A stretch of 61,752 nucleotides of DNA from Lachnoanaerobaculum sanguinis (GCF_033242365.1 NZ_BTHK01000018.1:1-61752), one strand, 5' to 3'. Shown: positions 33,465 through 42,759, counted from the stretch's first letter. Numbers and translations: made by a program. The notes: generated by a model from the letters alone, not told the origin.

Positions 33465-34808
33465 CTATACTCCTTTTTTAAGTTTTACCGCCAAAATATG
33501 CTTGCATGGTCCTCTACTGTTTTGATGTTTCAGATACCATGTACAGGTGCATTTTGCATTTTCCAAATTTTCATCTGTAGGATAAATAACTCTATACTTA
33601 GTTTCTCCCGATCTTACATGCCATATATTATCTTCAATATACTCGGTATCTTCCAGCAGTTTTTTTGCACCTACAAGCCTGGGATTGTCCTTTAAAACTC
33701 TATCAGGATCATCAGGCAATTCCCTATGGAAAAATGCTCTATCTCTGACATCAAACCCGAGCTTCCCTGAAACGGCAAGCAACTCCATTGCATCATTCAT
33801 ATCATTTTTTACTATTCCTATTGATTTTGATATTTTATCAATATCAAGTCTTGATTCAAAGTTTAATATATTATCAATTTTGTCCGCACATTCAAGTATT
33901 TTAGGTGTTGAGAGTGAATCAAGTAATGCTCCCTCTCCAGAATAGCCTTCATAACTCTTTGCCGTCAAACTAAGAGTAATATTTGCGCCTGTCATACATA
34001 CTTCAATCATCATCTGCCCCGGCTCACCATTCTCAGGTGCGTAAAAAAAGATTGAGTTTACATTGCTCATTATTTTTTTAAGTGCACTAAGTCTGTGAAT
34101 GCCACTGATATATACACTGTTTTTTTCTTCTCTTGATTTTAACATTACACCTGTCTTTGTGGGTGTAAGCCATCCGGATTTTTCCTTTCCTGTAACAGGA
34201 GGTAACATTGCAATAAATGACTTCGCCTGCATTCCCTCTACATGGAACTTGTATTTCATATTTTGATGCAGCATAGCACAATTTCCAAGTGCTCTTATCC
34301 ATCTGTCAGGCATCTTTACAGGCCTTTGAGTAACCATATCTGTAAGCAGACTTCCGTTATCAAGATTTTTACTGTGCAAGGTCTTAAGTCCTTCATCTCC
34401 TATTCTAAACTTCAATCTGTCTCCCTGTCTTATATTAAGAAGAGACTTTCGTAAATTGTTGCCTATATCCACATTTGTAGTACCATAAAGTATGTCACCA
34501 TCCAAAGCACTTTGGAATACATCCATTCTTGCATAAACACCGTTGCAAGCTGAGAAGCATTCTGCCCTCAGTCTGTCACCCTGTGCAGAAAGGATAGGGT
34601 CTCTTTGGTCCACCGGTACGTATTTAAAGTATCTTGTACTCACAATATCTGCCAGCACCAGCAATCCTCCTGAAATAATTGTAGGATTGATTATTTCTCC
34701 ATTGAAAAATAAAGGATCGTTCTCTATACCGTTTGGGGTAAGTGCAGGTGCTATAGATAAGCTCAAGTTTCCGTCAAAAAGGGTTGATGCCGTTTTAAAT
34801 TCTCTCAT
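33465..34808 (-). CDS. SWIM zinc-finger protein
   Basis: 447 residues. The C-terminal SWIM motif is CTC ... GPCKHILAV, with Cys420, Cys422, Cys435 and His437 in the CxCx(n)CxH pattern that binds zinc and contacts DNA or protein. The preceding 400 residues are mixed alpha/beta with no recognised domain; SGIHRLSALKKIMSNVNSIF and TWYLKHQ are notable segments. It is first in the operon with the 1123-residue protein and RecQ. SWIM proteins work with recombination factors in several organisms (for example the Shu complex), so a role in handling DNA intermediates with RecQ is reasonable but inferred. Confidence 0.82.
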   Translation of the reverse strand: MREFKTASTLFDGNLSLSIAPALTPNGIENDPLFFNGEIINPTIISGGLLVLADIVSTRYFKYVPVDQRDPILSAQGDRLRAECFSACNGVYARMDVFQSALDGDILYGTTNVDIGNNLRKSLLNIRQGDRLKFRIGDEGLKTLHSKNLDNGSLLTDMVTQRPVKMPDRWIRALGNCAMLHQNMKYKFHVEGMQAKSFIAMLPPVTGKEKSGWLTPTKTGVMLKSREEKNSVYISGIHRLSALKKIMSNVNSIFFYAPENGEPGQMMIEVCMTGANITLSLTAKSYEGYSGEGALLDSLSTPKILECADKIDNILNFESRLDIDKISKSIGIVKNDMNDAMELLAVSGKLGFDVRDRAFFHRELPDDPDRVLKDNPRLVGAKKLLEDTEYIEDNIWHVRSGETKYRVIYPTDENLENAKCTCTWYLKHQNSRGPCKHILAVKLKKGV

Positions 34809-34833
34809 TATATCCCCCTGAAATTTGTATACT

Positions 34834-34866
34834 AAAAGGGCAGTCCTATGTAGGATTACCCTTTTA
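34834..34866. terminator. Terminator between the ImmA/IrrE gene and the SWIM operon
   Basis: AAAAGGG-AGTCCTA pairs with TAGGATT-CCCTTTT with one bulge. T tracts lie on both sides. It is about 130 nt past the toxin-antitoxin genes. Confidence 0.6.
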
Positions 34867-34997
34867 TTTTAGCATAAAATTTAGTTTTTTACTTCATTTA
34901 GTGACTCCATAATCATATAGTAATATTAATTCTCCCACCTATAATTAAATCAAATCTCTGAATTTTCCGACACTTTATATTTTTTTTGATAACAGAT

Positions 34998-36050
34998 TTA
35001 AATAACTATTTCATATTTCTCTTTCAACTTATTTAACATACTATACTTAATCATCCCTTCCAACTGCATTCTTCCGACTATTATCCCCGGAGCGATTCCC
35101 TGTGCCTTTGCAAATTGAAGTACTTGGCTTTCTGAATAATCTCCATTTCTTCTAAAATCTTCAAAGTCTTTAGAGTCAATCAGTGTATCACCTGACCATC
35201 TGTCAGCCTCTTTCTCATCATCTTCAGATGTACCGTTTGTCTGCCCCACATGGCCAAGAACAATGTGTGCAAGTTCGTGGAATAAGCTGAACCAAAACTT
35301 GTCTGCATCCTTTCCTCTTGCAGTAAGTCCAAGAACAATCTTATTCCCATCTATAAAAGAAGCTCCCTGTAGAAAAGATCCCTCAAGATGTGGCAAAAAT
35401 ACTAAAGCAATACCACAGTCTGCAAGATATTTTTTTATCTTAGGACAGAACTCTTTTGGGCTAAGAACCGTCATGTTTCTTATATCATTCAAAACTGAAG
35501 TTAACCCTTTGATATTTATGGAAGCTGTTTGAATATTACGCGCCTTAATCCTTGCTTCTTGAGCCCACGCCATTAAAGCCAAATCACTTTTTTCCGTAAT
35601 TGCCAAACGTCTACATGCAATTCTTGTAATCTGCTCCTTTCCGATAAGAGAAAGTTCAACAACCTCAAAAAATTTCCTAAGATTAACAACCTTTTCATTA
35701 GATTCTACGGCATCCGGAATCCAACCGAATTTTACCATCTCCCTATAAGGAATTTTTTTTACCATCTCTTTATCGGCTTCCATTGCATTTTCTGCTTCTG
35801 CCTTAATAATCTTCTCTCTATAGATTGACTCCAAATTATTCCAAAACTTAGCAGGAACACCTAAAACCATCTCTAATCTGACTGCTGTTTCAGGTGTAAG
35901 CTGTACATCGCCATTAATGAGCTTACTGATATGTTTTTCAGACATATCCATTCTGGCAGCAAACTCCTTCTGGCTCATTCCCCTGTCGTTTAACTGCTCT
36001 TTAATTGTCGCTCCGGGTGGCGTTGCAATATAACTGCGACTTCTAACCAT
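34998..36050 (-). CDS. HigA-like antitoxin with ImmA/IrrE (M78) peptidase domain
   Basis: 350 residues from ATG 36050, which has GGGGAGG six bases upstream; a start at 36086 would place that site inside the gene. The N-terminal XRE domain (PPGATIKEQLNDRGMSQKEF, then MSEKHISKLINGDVQ) is of HigA type. The C-terminal ImmA/IrrE domain has the zinc peptidase motif FHELAHIVLGH and downstream EKEADRWS. It follows the RelE-like toxin gene by 32 nt in the toxin-first order typical of HigBA. It probably represses the promoter at 36420-36448 and neutralises the toxin; the peptidase part may allow inducible derepression, as for ImmA acting on ImmR. Confidence 0.87.
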   Translation of the reverse strand: MVRSRSYIATPPGATIKEQLNDRGMSQKEFAARMDMSEKHISKLINGDVQLTPETAVRLEMVLGVPAKFWNNLESIYREKIIKAEAENAMEADKEMVKKIPYREMVKFGWIPDAVESNEKVVNLRKFFEVVELSLIGKEQITRIACRRLAITEKSDLALMAWAQEARIKARNIQTASINIKGLTSVLNDIRNMTVLSPKEFCPKIKKYLADCGIALVFLPHLEGSFLQGASFIDGNKIVLGLTARGKDADKFWFSLFHELAHIVLGHVGQTNGTSEDDEKEADRWSGDTLIDSKDFEDFRRNGDYSESQVLQFAKAQGIAPGIIVGRMQLEGMIKYSMLNKLKEKYEIVI

Positions 36051-36082
36051 TGTGCTACCTCCCCGACTTGAAATATTAACCA

Positions 36083-36379
36083 TCAATGATAGTCAACAAT
36101 TTCCAAAATATTTGCTATTTGAATTTCATTACCAATTTTCTCAAATACCAATCTGTATGGATGAACCAAGTCCACTGCATATTGTCCTTTCCTATTCTGC
36201 TTAAGTGCATGACATCGCCCGATATGAAACTGTATCATTATCTCAACCGTGTCTACAGCACAAATTTCATCTATACGCTGATGTATTTTATCTGCCATTT
36301 CTCGACCATAGGTTCTCTCCGCTGTTTTGGCATCCGTACAAATCCTTTCAATTTTCTTATTCTTGTAAGTAATATCCAA
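36083..36379 (-). CDS. HigB/RelE-like toxin
   Basis: 98 residues. The layout matches HigB/RelE mRNA interferases: an N-terminal strand, two helices (KTAERTYGREMADKIHQRID), then a four-stranded sheet with HIGRCHALKQNRKGQYAVDL and the closing LVFEKIGNEIQIANILEIVD. The basic residues Arg/Lys in the third strand and the His near the start are candidates for the active site. It would cleave mRNA at the ribosome. No in-frame ATG exists; the TTG at 36379 has GAGAGG seven bases before it. It is the first gene of the toxin-antitoxin operon and sits behind a two-operator promoter. Confidence 0.87.
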   Translation of the reverse strand: MDITYKNKKIERICTDAKTAERTYGREMADKIHQRIDEICAVDTVEIMIQFHIGRCHALKQNRKGQYAVDLVHPYRLVFEKIGNEIQIANILEIVDYH

Positions 36380-36398
36380 AGCATTGCCTCTCTTATAT

Positions 36399-36475
36399 AT
36401 TTACCTTTGAGGTAAATTTATATTAGCATGAATATAAATTTTTGTCAAATTTTAAATTAACCTCTGAGGTTCATT
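36399..36475 (-). promoter_or_regulatory. Toxin-antitoxin promoter flanked by two palindromic operators
   Basis: Minus-strand TTGACA (36443-36448), 17-bp spacer, TAATAT (36420-36425). The palindrome TTTACCTTTGAGGTAAA (36400-36416) lies after the -10 box, and the related AACCTCTGAGGTT (36459-36471) lies upstream of the -35 box. Both share ACCT-N(3-5)-AGGT, as expected for dimer sites of the XRE antitoxin. Confidence 0.8.
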
Positions 36476-36659
36476 TTATATATCTTTATTTTTAATTTTC
36501 TTTTTGCAACTTTCCATACATGTAAACTACACCAATTTATCTTTACTGCAAATATTAGCTTTCCAACATACGACTTATAATAAATTTTATTTGTTTATAC
36601 CATTGGCATTATCTACAAATATTCGAAAACAACGAATTGATACCGTTAGTTTGAAACTG

Positions 36660-39602
36660 CTAATTTCCAAAGAATAATTCCAACAGCTCCTCCGCTACAA
36701 CAGCAGATTTTATCCTTATCAAATTATCCCACACATCTTCCTTACCTAAAAGATTCATACCACCATGCCATACCAGTTCTTCATCCATGACTGCAAAATG
36801 TTCATCTACATCATCTTTAATAATAACCTGTATTCCTGATGCTTCCATCTGATTAATCATTTCATGATAATCATTAATGCTTCCAAAGCTCATTTTTTCA
36901 GGATCAATTGTTATCACGATTATCTTACATCCTGATTCCACCTGATGTTTTGTAATATAAATTATTCTATCAATTCTCTCTTGAACAATATGTGGGCTTG
37001 AAATAATTATTCTCTTTTCTGCCTCGACAATATCCTGTTCGAAGATATCAATATAGTTCCCTGAATCATAAATTGCATTTGCAACTTGTTTATCTAATGT
37101 CCTATTCGAAATTAGAGAATATCCTAAACGCTTATAAGTTCTTAGACGTTTTGAATACATTTTCTCGAAAACTTTTAAATGAGCATCTATATAATCATAA
37201 ACAACTACATACTTCTTACCTTCATAATTTCTATGTAATCTCCCAACATACTGCTCTAATCTTCCATCAAATGAAACCGGTGATGCCAACATCAATGTAT
37301 CTAATCTCGGAAAATCAAATCCTTCACCAATCTTCTGCCCGGTAGCTATCAAAATAATTGATTTTTCATTTAGAATTTTCTTTAAATTTTTCCTAATTTC
37401 AGAGTTCTCACTATCACTATTATCACCATAGAGCAAAAACACATAGTCCGCTGCACCTGACAGAATATCAAATAAATTCTTTGCATGCTCCTTATATCTT
37501 GTAAGAATAAGCGGAGTTCTTCCATCGGCAATTACCTGCCTTGTATCATTTACAATCATTTCATTTCTTATTTTATTGTTACTTATTAAAGTATAAGCAG
37601 CACTAATATCATTCCCGGTTTCATTTGTATCAATAACCCTTGTAAATCTTGGATATACATAATATCCGATCCCCTGTTCTTTCGCACGTTCTTTTGCAGT
37701 ATAACTATGCCTTATCGGACCTAATAACATATATACTATTTTTTCAAGATTATCCCCACGCTTTGGTGTTGCTGAAACTCCATAAACGTATCTTGAATTT
37801 ACTCTCTCCATTACTTCTATCGATGTATTAGATCCACAATGGTGACATTCGTCCATAATTACCAGTCCATAAGAATTAATAAAATCATTGAATTTTCCCT
37901 TACTATACATTGACCCAATCATAGCAACATCAACAATTCCTGTAAGTGTGTTCTTATTACCTGTTAATACTCCAATCACACTATCCCTTCGTTTTTCTTT
38001 ACCTGTCTTTGTTTTATAAATTGGTGGTTTCTCTTTTATAATTAAAAACTTATTTAATTCTTCCACCCACTGTTCAATCAAATCTTTGCTATGAAGGAGA
38101 ATCAATGTATTTACTTTTCTTTGCGATATCAAATAACTACAGACCACTGTTTTTCCAAATGCAGTAGTTGCACTAAGCACTCCATGATCATACTGTAACA
38201 TTCTATCCGCCGCCAAATCCTGCTCTGTACGCAAATCTCCATTAAAAAATACTCTTATAGGTCTTCCAATTTCTCTTTGATCACTAATCTCGTACTCAAT
38301 ACAGACTTCTTTACACTTATTTATAAGTTGCTCTCTAAGCCCCCTTGGAATACGAATATATCCGTCAATATCCTTTCCCATATAAACAGCACTAAAATTA
38401 TAATAATTTGAATATCCTAAACGCCTATTCTTATAAAAGATAGGATTATCAAATGCCGCCAAGCTTCTTATTTGATTCTGTATCCTTGGCATAAGATTCA
38501 ATGCATCTACATATACCCCATCGCCAAGAATAATATGCATTTTACCTACAACATCAGATTTATTAAATACTTGTTTCTTGTTCCAGGGTTTAGGTCTACA
38601 TTCCATATCATTCGGTACAACGCCTGTTGCTTCAGTGATCTCAGCCTTCCATTTTTTCATAAAAGTCACAATCTCTTCCATAGACAACTTCATTGTATGG
38701 TTTAATAAAATATCCCACTGATCAGGATAGGCATTCCAATTACTATCAATAAAGGCACTATTTCCATTTTTTAATGCCTGTCCCTGCAATGGCAGAGCAA
38801 TAAGATTTCCTATACTGTTTGCATTATCCTGACATGGATACATTCTGTCATAATATTGGAATGACTTCATATTAATTAAAGATTGACCTCTATCCAACAA
38901 AATGTAACCGAAGTTGCGTGCTAATAAAGCAGGAATAGGCTTTTTAAAAAATATCCACACATGTGCTCCTTGCCCGGACCTTGAGCGTTCTACCAGCGGA
39001 GTGATTCCATTTTTTTCACAAATAAAACGCAGGACTTCCACCTCCTTATGCCAGTCTTTAGTCACATTTGCAAAATCTGTTTCTTCTGCACCCTTTTCAT
39101 GATTATCAAAGTCAAATACTATAAACCTGCATGTACCATCCTGTAATAATGGATATACGCCTATAACATCCGATCCATCATCTTTATACCCCAGCAAGTG
39201 CTCCACTATTTTTTTAGCAGTAAGTTTAGTCCAGCTTGTGTTCTTACAATCTTCACAATGTATTTTCTCCCCTTGCTGTTTGGGACAAAGTCTATCATTC
39301 CAGCGATTATCACATTGAGGAAAATATCCACCCTTTTTCCCTCTCTTGGCATACACATCTGTTCTTCCCCAGAACATTGCAAAGTACCTATTTGCCATTT
39401 CTTCAGTAATATACTTTCTGATAATTCTTCCGCCTTGATCCGTGTCAAACTCAGATGTATCTTCTATCTTTTCCTCAAATATACAACTTTCCGAATATGC
39501 TATATTCGCTTTCTTTAATTTTTTCTTTAGCAAAGTATTCTCTGCTTGTAACTCCCTTACCAATTTACGAAGTGAGTCAAGGTTTTCCGCTTCAATACTC
39601 AT
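36660..39602 (-). CDS. TOTE-type primase-helicase-PLD conflict protein
   Basis: 980 residues. After a coiled coil (about 8-35) comes the archaeo-eukaryotic primase-like domain of TOTE systems: a zinc-type knuckle (CPKQQGEKIHCEDCKN), the catalytic FDFDNHEKG and SGQGAHVWIFF. A superfamily 2 helicase follows: Walker A variant SATTAFGKTVV, DEAH-like IMDECHHCG, GVSATPKRGD, QYVGRLHR. The C-terminus has a phospholipase D-like end (HFAVMDEELVWHGGMNLLG) in which the usual HKD lysine is not seen. TOTE proteins are predicted to act against invading nucleic acids. It overlaps the RelB/DinJ-like gene by four bases. Confidence 0.88.
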   Translation of the reverse strand: MSIEAENLDSLRKLVRELQAENTLLKKKLKKANIAYSESCIFEEKIEDTSEFDTDQGGRIIRKYITEEMANRYFAMFWGRTDVYAKRGKKGGYFPQCDNRWNDRLCPKQQGEKIHCEDCKNTSWTKLTAKKIVEHLLGYKDDGSDVIGVYPLLQDGTCRFIVFDFDNHEKGAEETDFANVTKDWHKEVEVLRFICEKNGITPLVERSRSGQGAHVWIFFKKPIPALLARNFGYILLDRGQSLINMKSFQYYDRMYPCQDNANSIGNLIALPLQGQALKNGNSAFIDSNWNAYPDQWDILLNHTMKLSMEEIVTFMKKWKAEITEATGVVPNDMECRPKPWNKKQVFNKSDVVGKMHIILGDGVYVDALNLMPRIQNQIRSLAAFDNPIFYKNRRLGYSNYYNFSAVYMGKDIDGYIRIPRGLREQLINKCKEVCIEYEISDQREIGRPIRVFFNGDLRTEQDLAADRMLQYDHGVLSATTAFGKTVVCSYLISQRKVNTLILLHSKDLIEQWVEELNKFLIIKEKPPIYKTKTGKEKRRDSVIGVLTGNKNTLTGIVDVAMIGSMYSKGKFNDFINSYGLVIMDECHHCGSNTSIEVMERVNSRYVYGVSATPKRGDNLEKIVYMLLGPIRHSYTAKERAKEQGIGYYVYPRFTRVIDTNETGNDISAAYTLISNNKIRNEMIVNDTRQVIADGRTPLILTRYKEHAKNLFDILSGAADYVFLLYGDNSDSENSEIRKNLKKILNEKSIILIATGQKIGEGFDFPRLDTLMLASPVSFDGRLEQYVGRLHRNYEGKKYVVVYDYIDAHLKVFEKMYSKRLRTYKRLGYSLISNRTLDKQVANAIYDSGNYIDIFEQDIVEAEKRIIISSPHIVQERIDRIIYITKHQVESGCKIIVITIDPEKMSFGSINDYHEMINQMEASGIQVIIKDDVDEHFAVMDEELVWHGGMNLLGKEDVWDNLIRIKSAVVAEELLELFFGN

Positions 39603-39910
39603 CTATTACCAAATTCCCGTTTGATTTCCGCTTCAACATCATCTGCAGAATATACTCTGCCAGCCTTAATATCTTCCATTCCTTTCTCTATTTCTGTATT
39701 AAACTGTTCTTTTGTAAGAGAGCCATATGCAACCGGCTCTTCATAATCCGGAAGTTTTATTTCAAAAGGAATCCCTCTCTGTAATACAATCTGTCTCAGA
39801 AACATTCCTACTGCATTAGACATCGGTATACCGAGCCTGTCAAGCACCTGCTCCGCCTGTTCTTTTACTTCAGGCTCTACACGTGCAAATACATTTGCTG
39901 TTCTTGCCAT
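39599..39910 (-). CDS. RelB/DinJ-family antitoxin
   Basis: 103 residues from ATG 39910 (GGAGGTGAT upstream); an ATG three codons earlier would overlap that site. MARTANVFARVEPEVKEQAE gives the DinJ ribbon-helix-helix start, and GIPMSNAVGMFLRQIVLQRG is the core helix pair, with an acidic toxin-wrapping tail (AGRVYSADDVEAEIK). Its usual YafQ/RelE toxin partner is missing; the next gene, overlapping by ATGA, is the TOTE helicase. It may repress the operon, neutralise a distant toxin, or regulate the TOTE protein directly. Confidence 0.88.
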   Translation of the reverse strand: MARTANVFARVEPEVKEQAEQVLDRLGIPMSNAVGMFLRQIVLQRGIPFEIKLPDYEEPVAYGSLTKEQFNTEIEKGMEDIKAGRVYSADDVEAEIKREFGNR

Positions 39911-40081
39911 AAATATCACCTCCTATTTTTCTTCATTATATCTCTTTTGATTGCTAAATGCAATCTAATCGCAAGCTATTTTCATAAGATAACCGCCAGA
40001 TATATAACACAAGGATCAAAATCCCATCAAAGAGATTTCCACCCTTTATTATCATAGAAGAATCTTATTTATAAACCATAT

Positions 40082-41344
40082 TCATTCAGCATTTGTCCTT
40101 GCGTACTGTTTGAAATTAATCACTGCCTCATTTACTCTTGATTCCTCTGCCGCAAGAGCCATTAAGTGACTTTCCACAGAAATATCAGCATTTGTTTTTC
40201 CCTTTTTACCTTCTCCCACCATTCTGACAAAATCCTTCATCATACTCATATCACTTCCGCTATGTCCCTTTGTTGGAGTATGCAATTTTATAATTTCTTT
40301 TGTACCACTTACAAACTCTGTTACTTCAATTATTCCGGCTTCCATATCTCCTTTTATTTCACCTTTGGTTCCCATCAAGCGAATTCTTCTCGCACATTGA
40401 TTTGTAAATGCCGTCATCAAAAATGATGCTGTTACCTGATTTTCAAATTCGATTTCTACTGTCTGATGATCTACAACCGTATTGTCTGAATGAAAAACAC
40501 ATCTTCCATACGGACCTGTCTTCAATGCATCCAGTATATGTTCTGAATCTGCATAGTCGGTAACAGCATATACAAGACCATCCTCTACCGCTTTTGAATG
40601 CTCCAAATAAAATCTTGGTGCATAGAACGGACATTCATTACGGTGACTGCATCCATCCATACAATATTCCGGAGCTCCCTCAGGTGCATTTTCCTCTGAA
40701 AAATATGTTAATCTGCCAAAAGAATTTATCTTATTACAAGAGCTGTCTGCAAGCCATAGTAAAATATCCATATCATGACAACATTTTTGCAAAATCATTG
40801 GACTTGACTCTTTTTCGTTTCTCCAATTTCCTCTGACAAAGCTATGAGCATGATGCCAATATCCTACTTCTTCAATATGCTGTATTGTCATTAATTGACC
40901 TATCTTTTTTTCATCTAATAAAGATTTTATCTTAGAAAAAAAGGGGGAATAACGTAGAACATGACATACCGATAAAATCCTGTCATATTGTTTTGCCATC
41001 ATCCCCATTTTTATTATTTCCTCTTTATCGGGTGACATTGGTTTTTCACATAGTACATGGTATCCTTTTTCCAGCGCCATCACCACCGGTTCATAATGCA
41101 TCCTGTCCTGAGTACATATCATTGCACAGTCTGCTATTTTATCTCTTTTTAATATTTCTTTATATGATTCAAACTGCATTCCCTGTGGAATATTATGTTT
41201 TTTTGAAAAGGCTTCTCTCCTATCCGGATCCGGTTCTGCAACAGCTACTACCTTAAATTCATTTGGATGATCCAATGCATATTGAGAATACACATATCCA
41301 CCTCTTAATCCTGCTCCTATTAAGATACATGTTACCTGTTTCAT
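40082..41344 (-). CDS. Gfo/Idh/MocA-family oxidoreductase
   Basis: 420 residues. The N-terminal Rossmann fold begins TCILIGAGLRGGYVYSQYAL (GxGxxG variant) and carries the signature VLCEKPMS (Lys of EKP, about residue 100). NAD(P)-dependent sugar or cyclitol dehydrogenase is the family activity. A cysteine cluster in the middle (CMDGCSHRNECPFYAPRFY) marks a subfamily found with glycoside hydrolases. It lies 94 nt after the alpha-L-fucosidase and closes the glycan locus, so it probably processes the released sugar or acts by NAD-dependent glycosidic cleavage. A 12-bp stem without a T run lies between them (41366-41397). Confidence 0.92.
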   Translation of the reverse strand: MKQVTCILIGAGLRGGYVYSQYALDHPNEFKVVAVAEPDPDRREAFSKKHNIPQGMQFESYKEILKRDKIADCAMICTQDRMHYEPVVMALEKGYHVLCEKPMSPDKEEIIKMGMMAKQYDRILSVCHVLRYSPFFSKIKSLLDEKKIGQLMTIQHIEEVGYWHHAHSFVRGNWRNEKESSPMILQKCCHDMDILLWLADSSCNKINSFGRLTYFSEENAPEGAPEYCMDGCSHRNECPFYAPRFYLEHSKAVEDGLVYAVTDYADSEHILDALKTGPYGRCVFHSDNTVVDHQTVEIEFENQVTASFLMTAFTNQCARRIRLMGTKGEIKGDMEAGIIEVTEFVSGTKEIIKLHTPTKGHSGSDMSMMKDFVRMVGEGKKGKTNADISVESHLMALAAEESRVNEAVINFKQYARTNAE

Positions 41345-41365
41345 CTCTTTCCTCCATTTTTACGT

Positions 41366-41397
41366 GAAAGTATCTTGTTTTAAGTCAAGATACTTTC
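41366..41397 (-). other. Intergenic hairpin between fucosidase and oxidoreductase genes
   Basis: GAAAGTATCTTG (41366-41377) pairs perfectly with CAAGATACTTTC (41386-41397) around an 8-nt loop. There is no T run after it, so it is likelier to protect or process mRNA than to terminate. Confidence 0.6.
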
Positions 41398-41438
41398 TCC
41401 ATTAAATATTTTTAATTTTGGCTAACTATAACTGCCTA

Positions 41439-42746
41439 TTATTCTTTTAATTCAATTTTAAGTACGGTATCTTTGTCATCAGGTAACGGATATGTAAATA
41501 CAGGATCTTCTCCAAATGAAACAAATGCAATATCAGGATAAAGAGCGGTATTCCACGCTTCTCCACGTCTCACCTCACTTCCATCTGCCAAATAAGTTAT
41601 TTTGTCCAATTTGTCCGGTGCAATTCCGTACAAAGGCAATGCTCCCAATGGAGTTTCATACACATGCGCATAGACTGTATTCCCCTTCTGTGTATATCTT
41701 CCCCAATCCGGTTTTTCCAACTCTGATATACCGCATCCATATATACTTTCTTTATTTTTACTCATCCATTTTCCCAAATCCGTTAGAATATTTATACTTT
41801 CCTGTGGGATATTTCCCTTCGCATCAGGTCCCACGTTCAAAATCATATTTCCACCTTTGCTTACGCATTCTACGAGCTTTCTTACGAGCATCTGTGGAGT
41901 TTTGTACTGATGATCAAATTTACAATACCCCCAATGATTATTCATTGTTGCACAAAGTTCCCATGGTATAGGTTCACCTTTTTCATCGCATACTCCGTTT
42001 GGAGGTATAATCTGTTCCGGACTTGCAAAATCACCACTGTAAATTAGCGGATGTTCTGTTGCAATACTTCCATGGCTTTCTCCTGAACCCTCTAATCGAT
42101 TATCAATAATTACATCCGGCTGATATGAACGTACCATTTTTATTAATTCTGTTGCTTTCCATTTTTCTCCTGTCATGTCATCATAAGAGAAATCAAACCA
42201 AAGAAGATCCAGTTTTCCATATCCTGTCACGAGTTCTTTCACCTGTCCATGCATGTACTCCAAATAGCGTTCAAAATCTATTTCTTCATTTTCATAATCC
42301 TTATTGTTTCTCATTGGATGCTGACGATCTCTGTATTTTGGGAAGTCCGGATGATGCCAATCAATAATTGAAAAATATAAACCTACTCTCAAACCTTCTT
42401 CTCTGCAGGCATCTACAAACTCTCTTACAAGATCTCTGCCTGCTTTCGTATTTGTTGCCTTATAGTCTGTAAGTTTGGAATCAAACAGACAAAAACCGTC
42501 ATGATGCTTGGCTGTCAACACTGCATACTTCATTCCGGCTTCTTTTGCAAGTTTAACCCATTTTTTCGGATCATAATCTACCGGATCGAACTGTTCAAAA
42601 TATGTCCTATACTCTTCAACTGTCATTTCCTTCTGTGACATTACCCACTCTCCACATGCAGGAATAGAATATAGTCCCCAATGTATAAACATTCCGAATC
42701 TGGCATCCATAAACCATTTTGTTCTTTCTCTAATCTCTTTATTCAT
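41439..42746 (-). CDS. Alpha-L-fucosidase (GH29)
   Basis: 435 residues, without signal peptide, so cytoplasmic. GH29 features: MFIHWGLYSIPACGEWVM at the start, VLTAKHHDGFCLFDS (substrate His pair), and LDLLWFDFSYDD, whose first Asp aligns with the catalytic nucleophile. The enzyme would cleave fucose, or a related sugar, from oligosaccharides brought in by the neighbouring ABC permeases. It begins 13 nt behind the second permease gene and clearly belongs to that operon. Acid/base residue could not be assigned by eye. A small C-terminal beta domain follows. Confidence 0.92.
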   Translation of the reverse strand: MNKEIRERTKWFMDARFGMFIHWGLYSIPACGEWVMSQKEMTVEEYRTYFEQFDPVDYDPKKWVKLAKEAGMKYAVLTAKHHDGFCLFDSKLTDYKATNTKAGRDLVREFVDACREEGLRVGLYFSIIDWHHPDFPKYRDRQHPMRNNKDYENEEIDFERYLEYMHGQVKELVTGYGKLDLLWFDFSYDDMTGEKWKATELIKMVRSYQPDVIIDNRLEGSGESHGSIATEHPLIYSGDFASPEQIIPPNGVCDEKGEPIPWELCATMNNHWGYCKFDHQYKTPQMLVRKLVECVSKGGNMILNVGPDAKGNIPQESINILTDLGKWMSKNKESIYGCGISELEKPDWGRYTQKGNTVYAHVYETPLGALPLYGIAPDKLDKITYLADGSEVRRGEAWNTALYPDIAFVSFGEDPVFTYPLPDDKDTVLKIELKE

Positions 42747-42759
42747 TAATCTTAATCTC

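Noticed and set aside
36399..36475. Palindromes as phage attachment sites
   Set aside because: Their position around a consensus promoter of a toxin-antitoxin pair explains them better.
41516..41971. 151-residue plus-strand ORF opposite the fucosidase
   Set aside because: Antisense shadow with His/Pro-rich composition and no family match.
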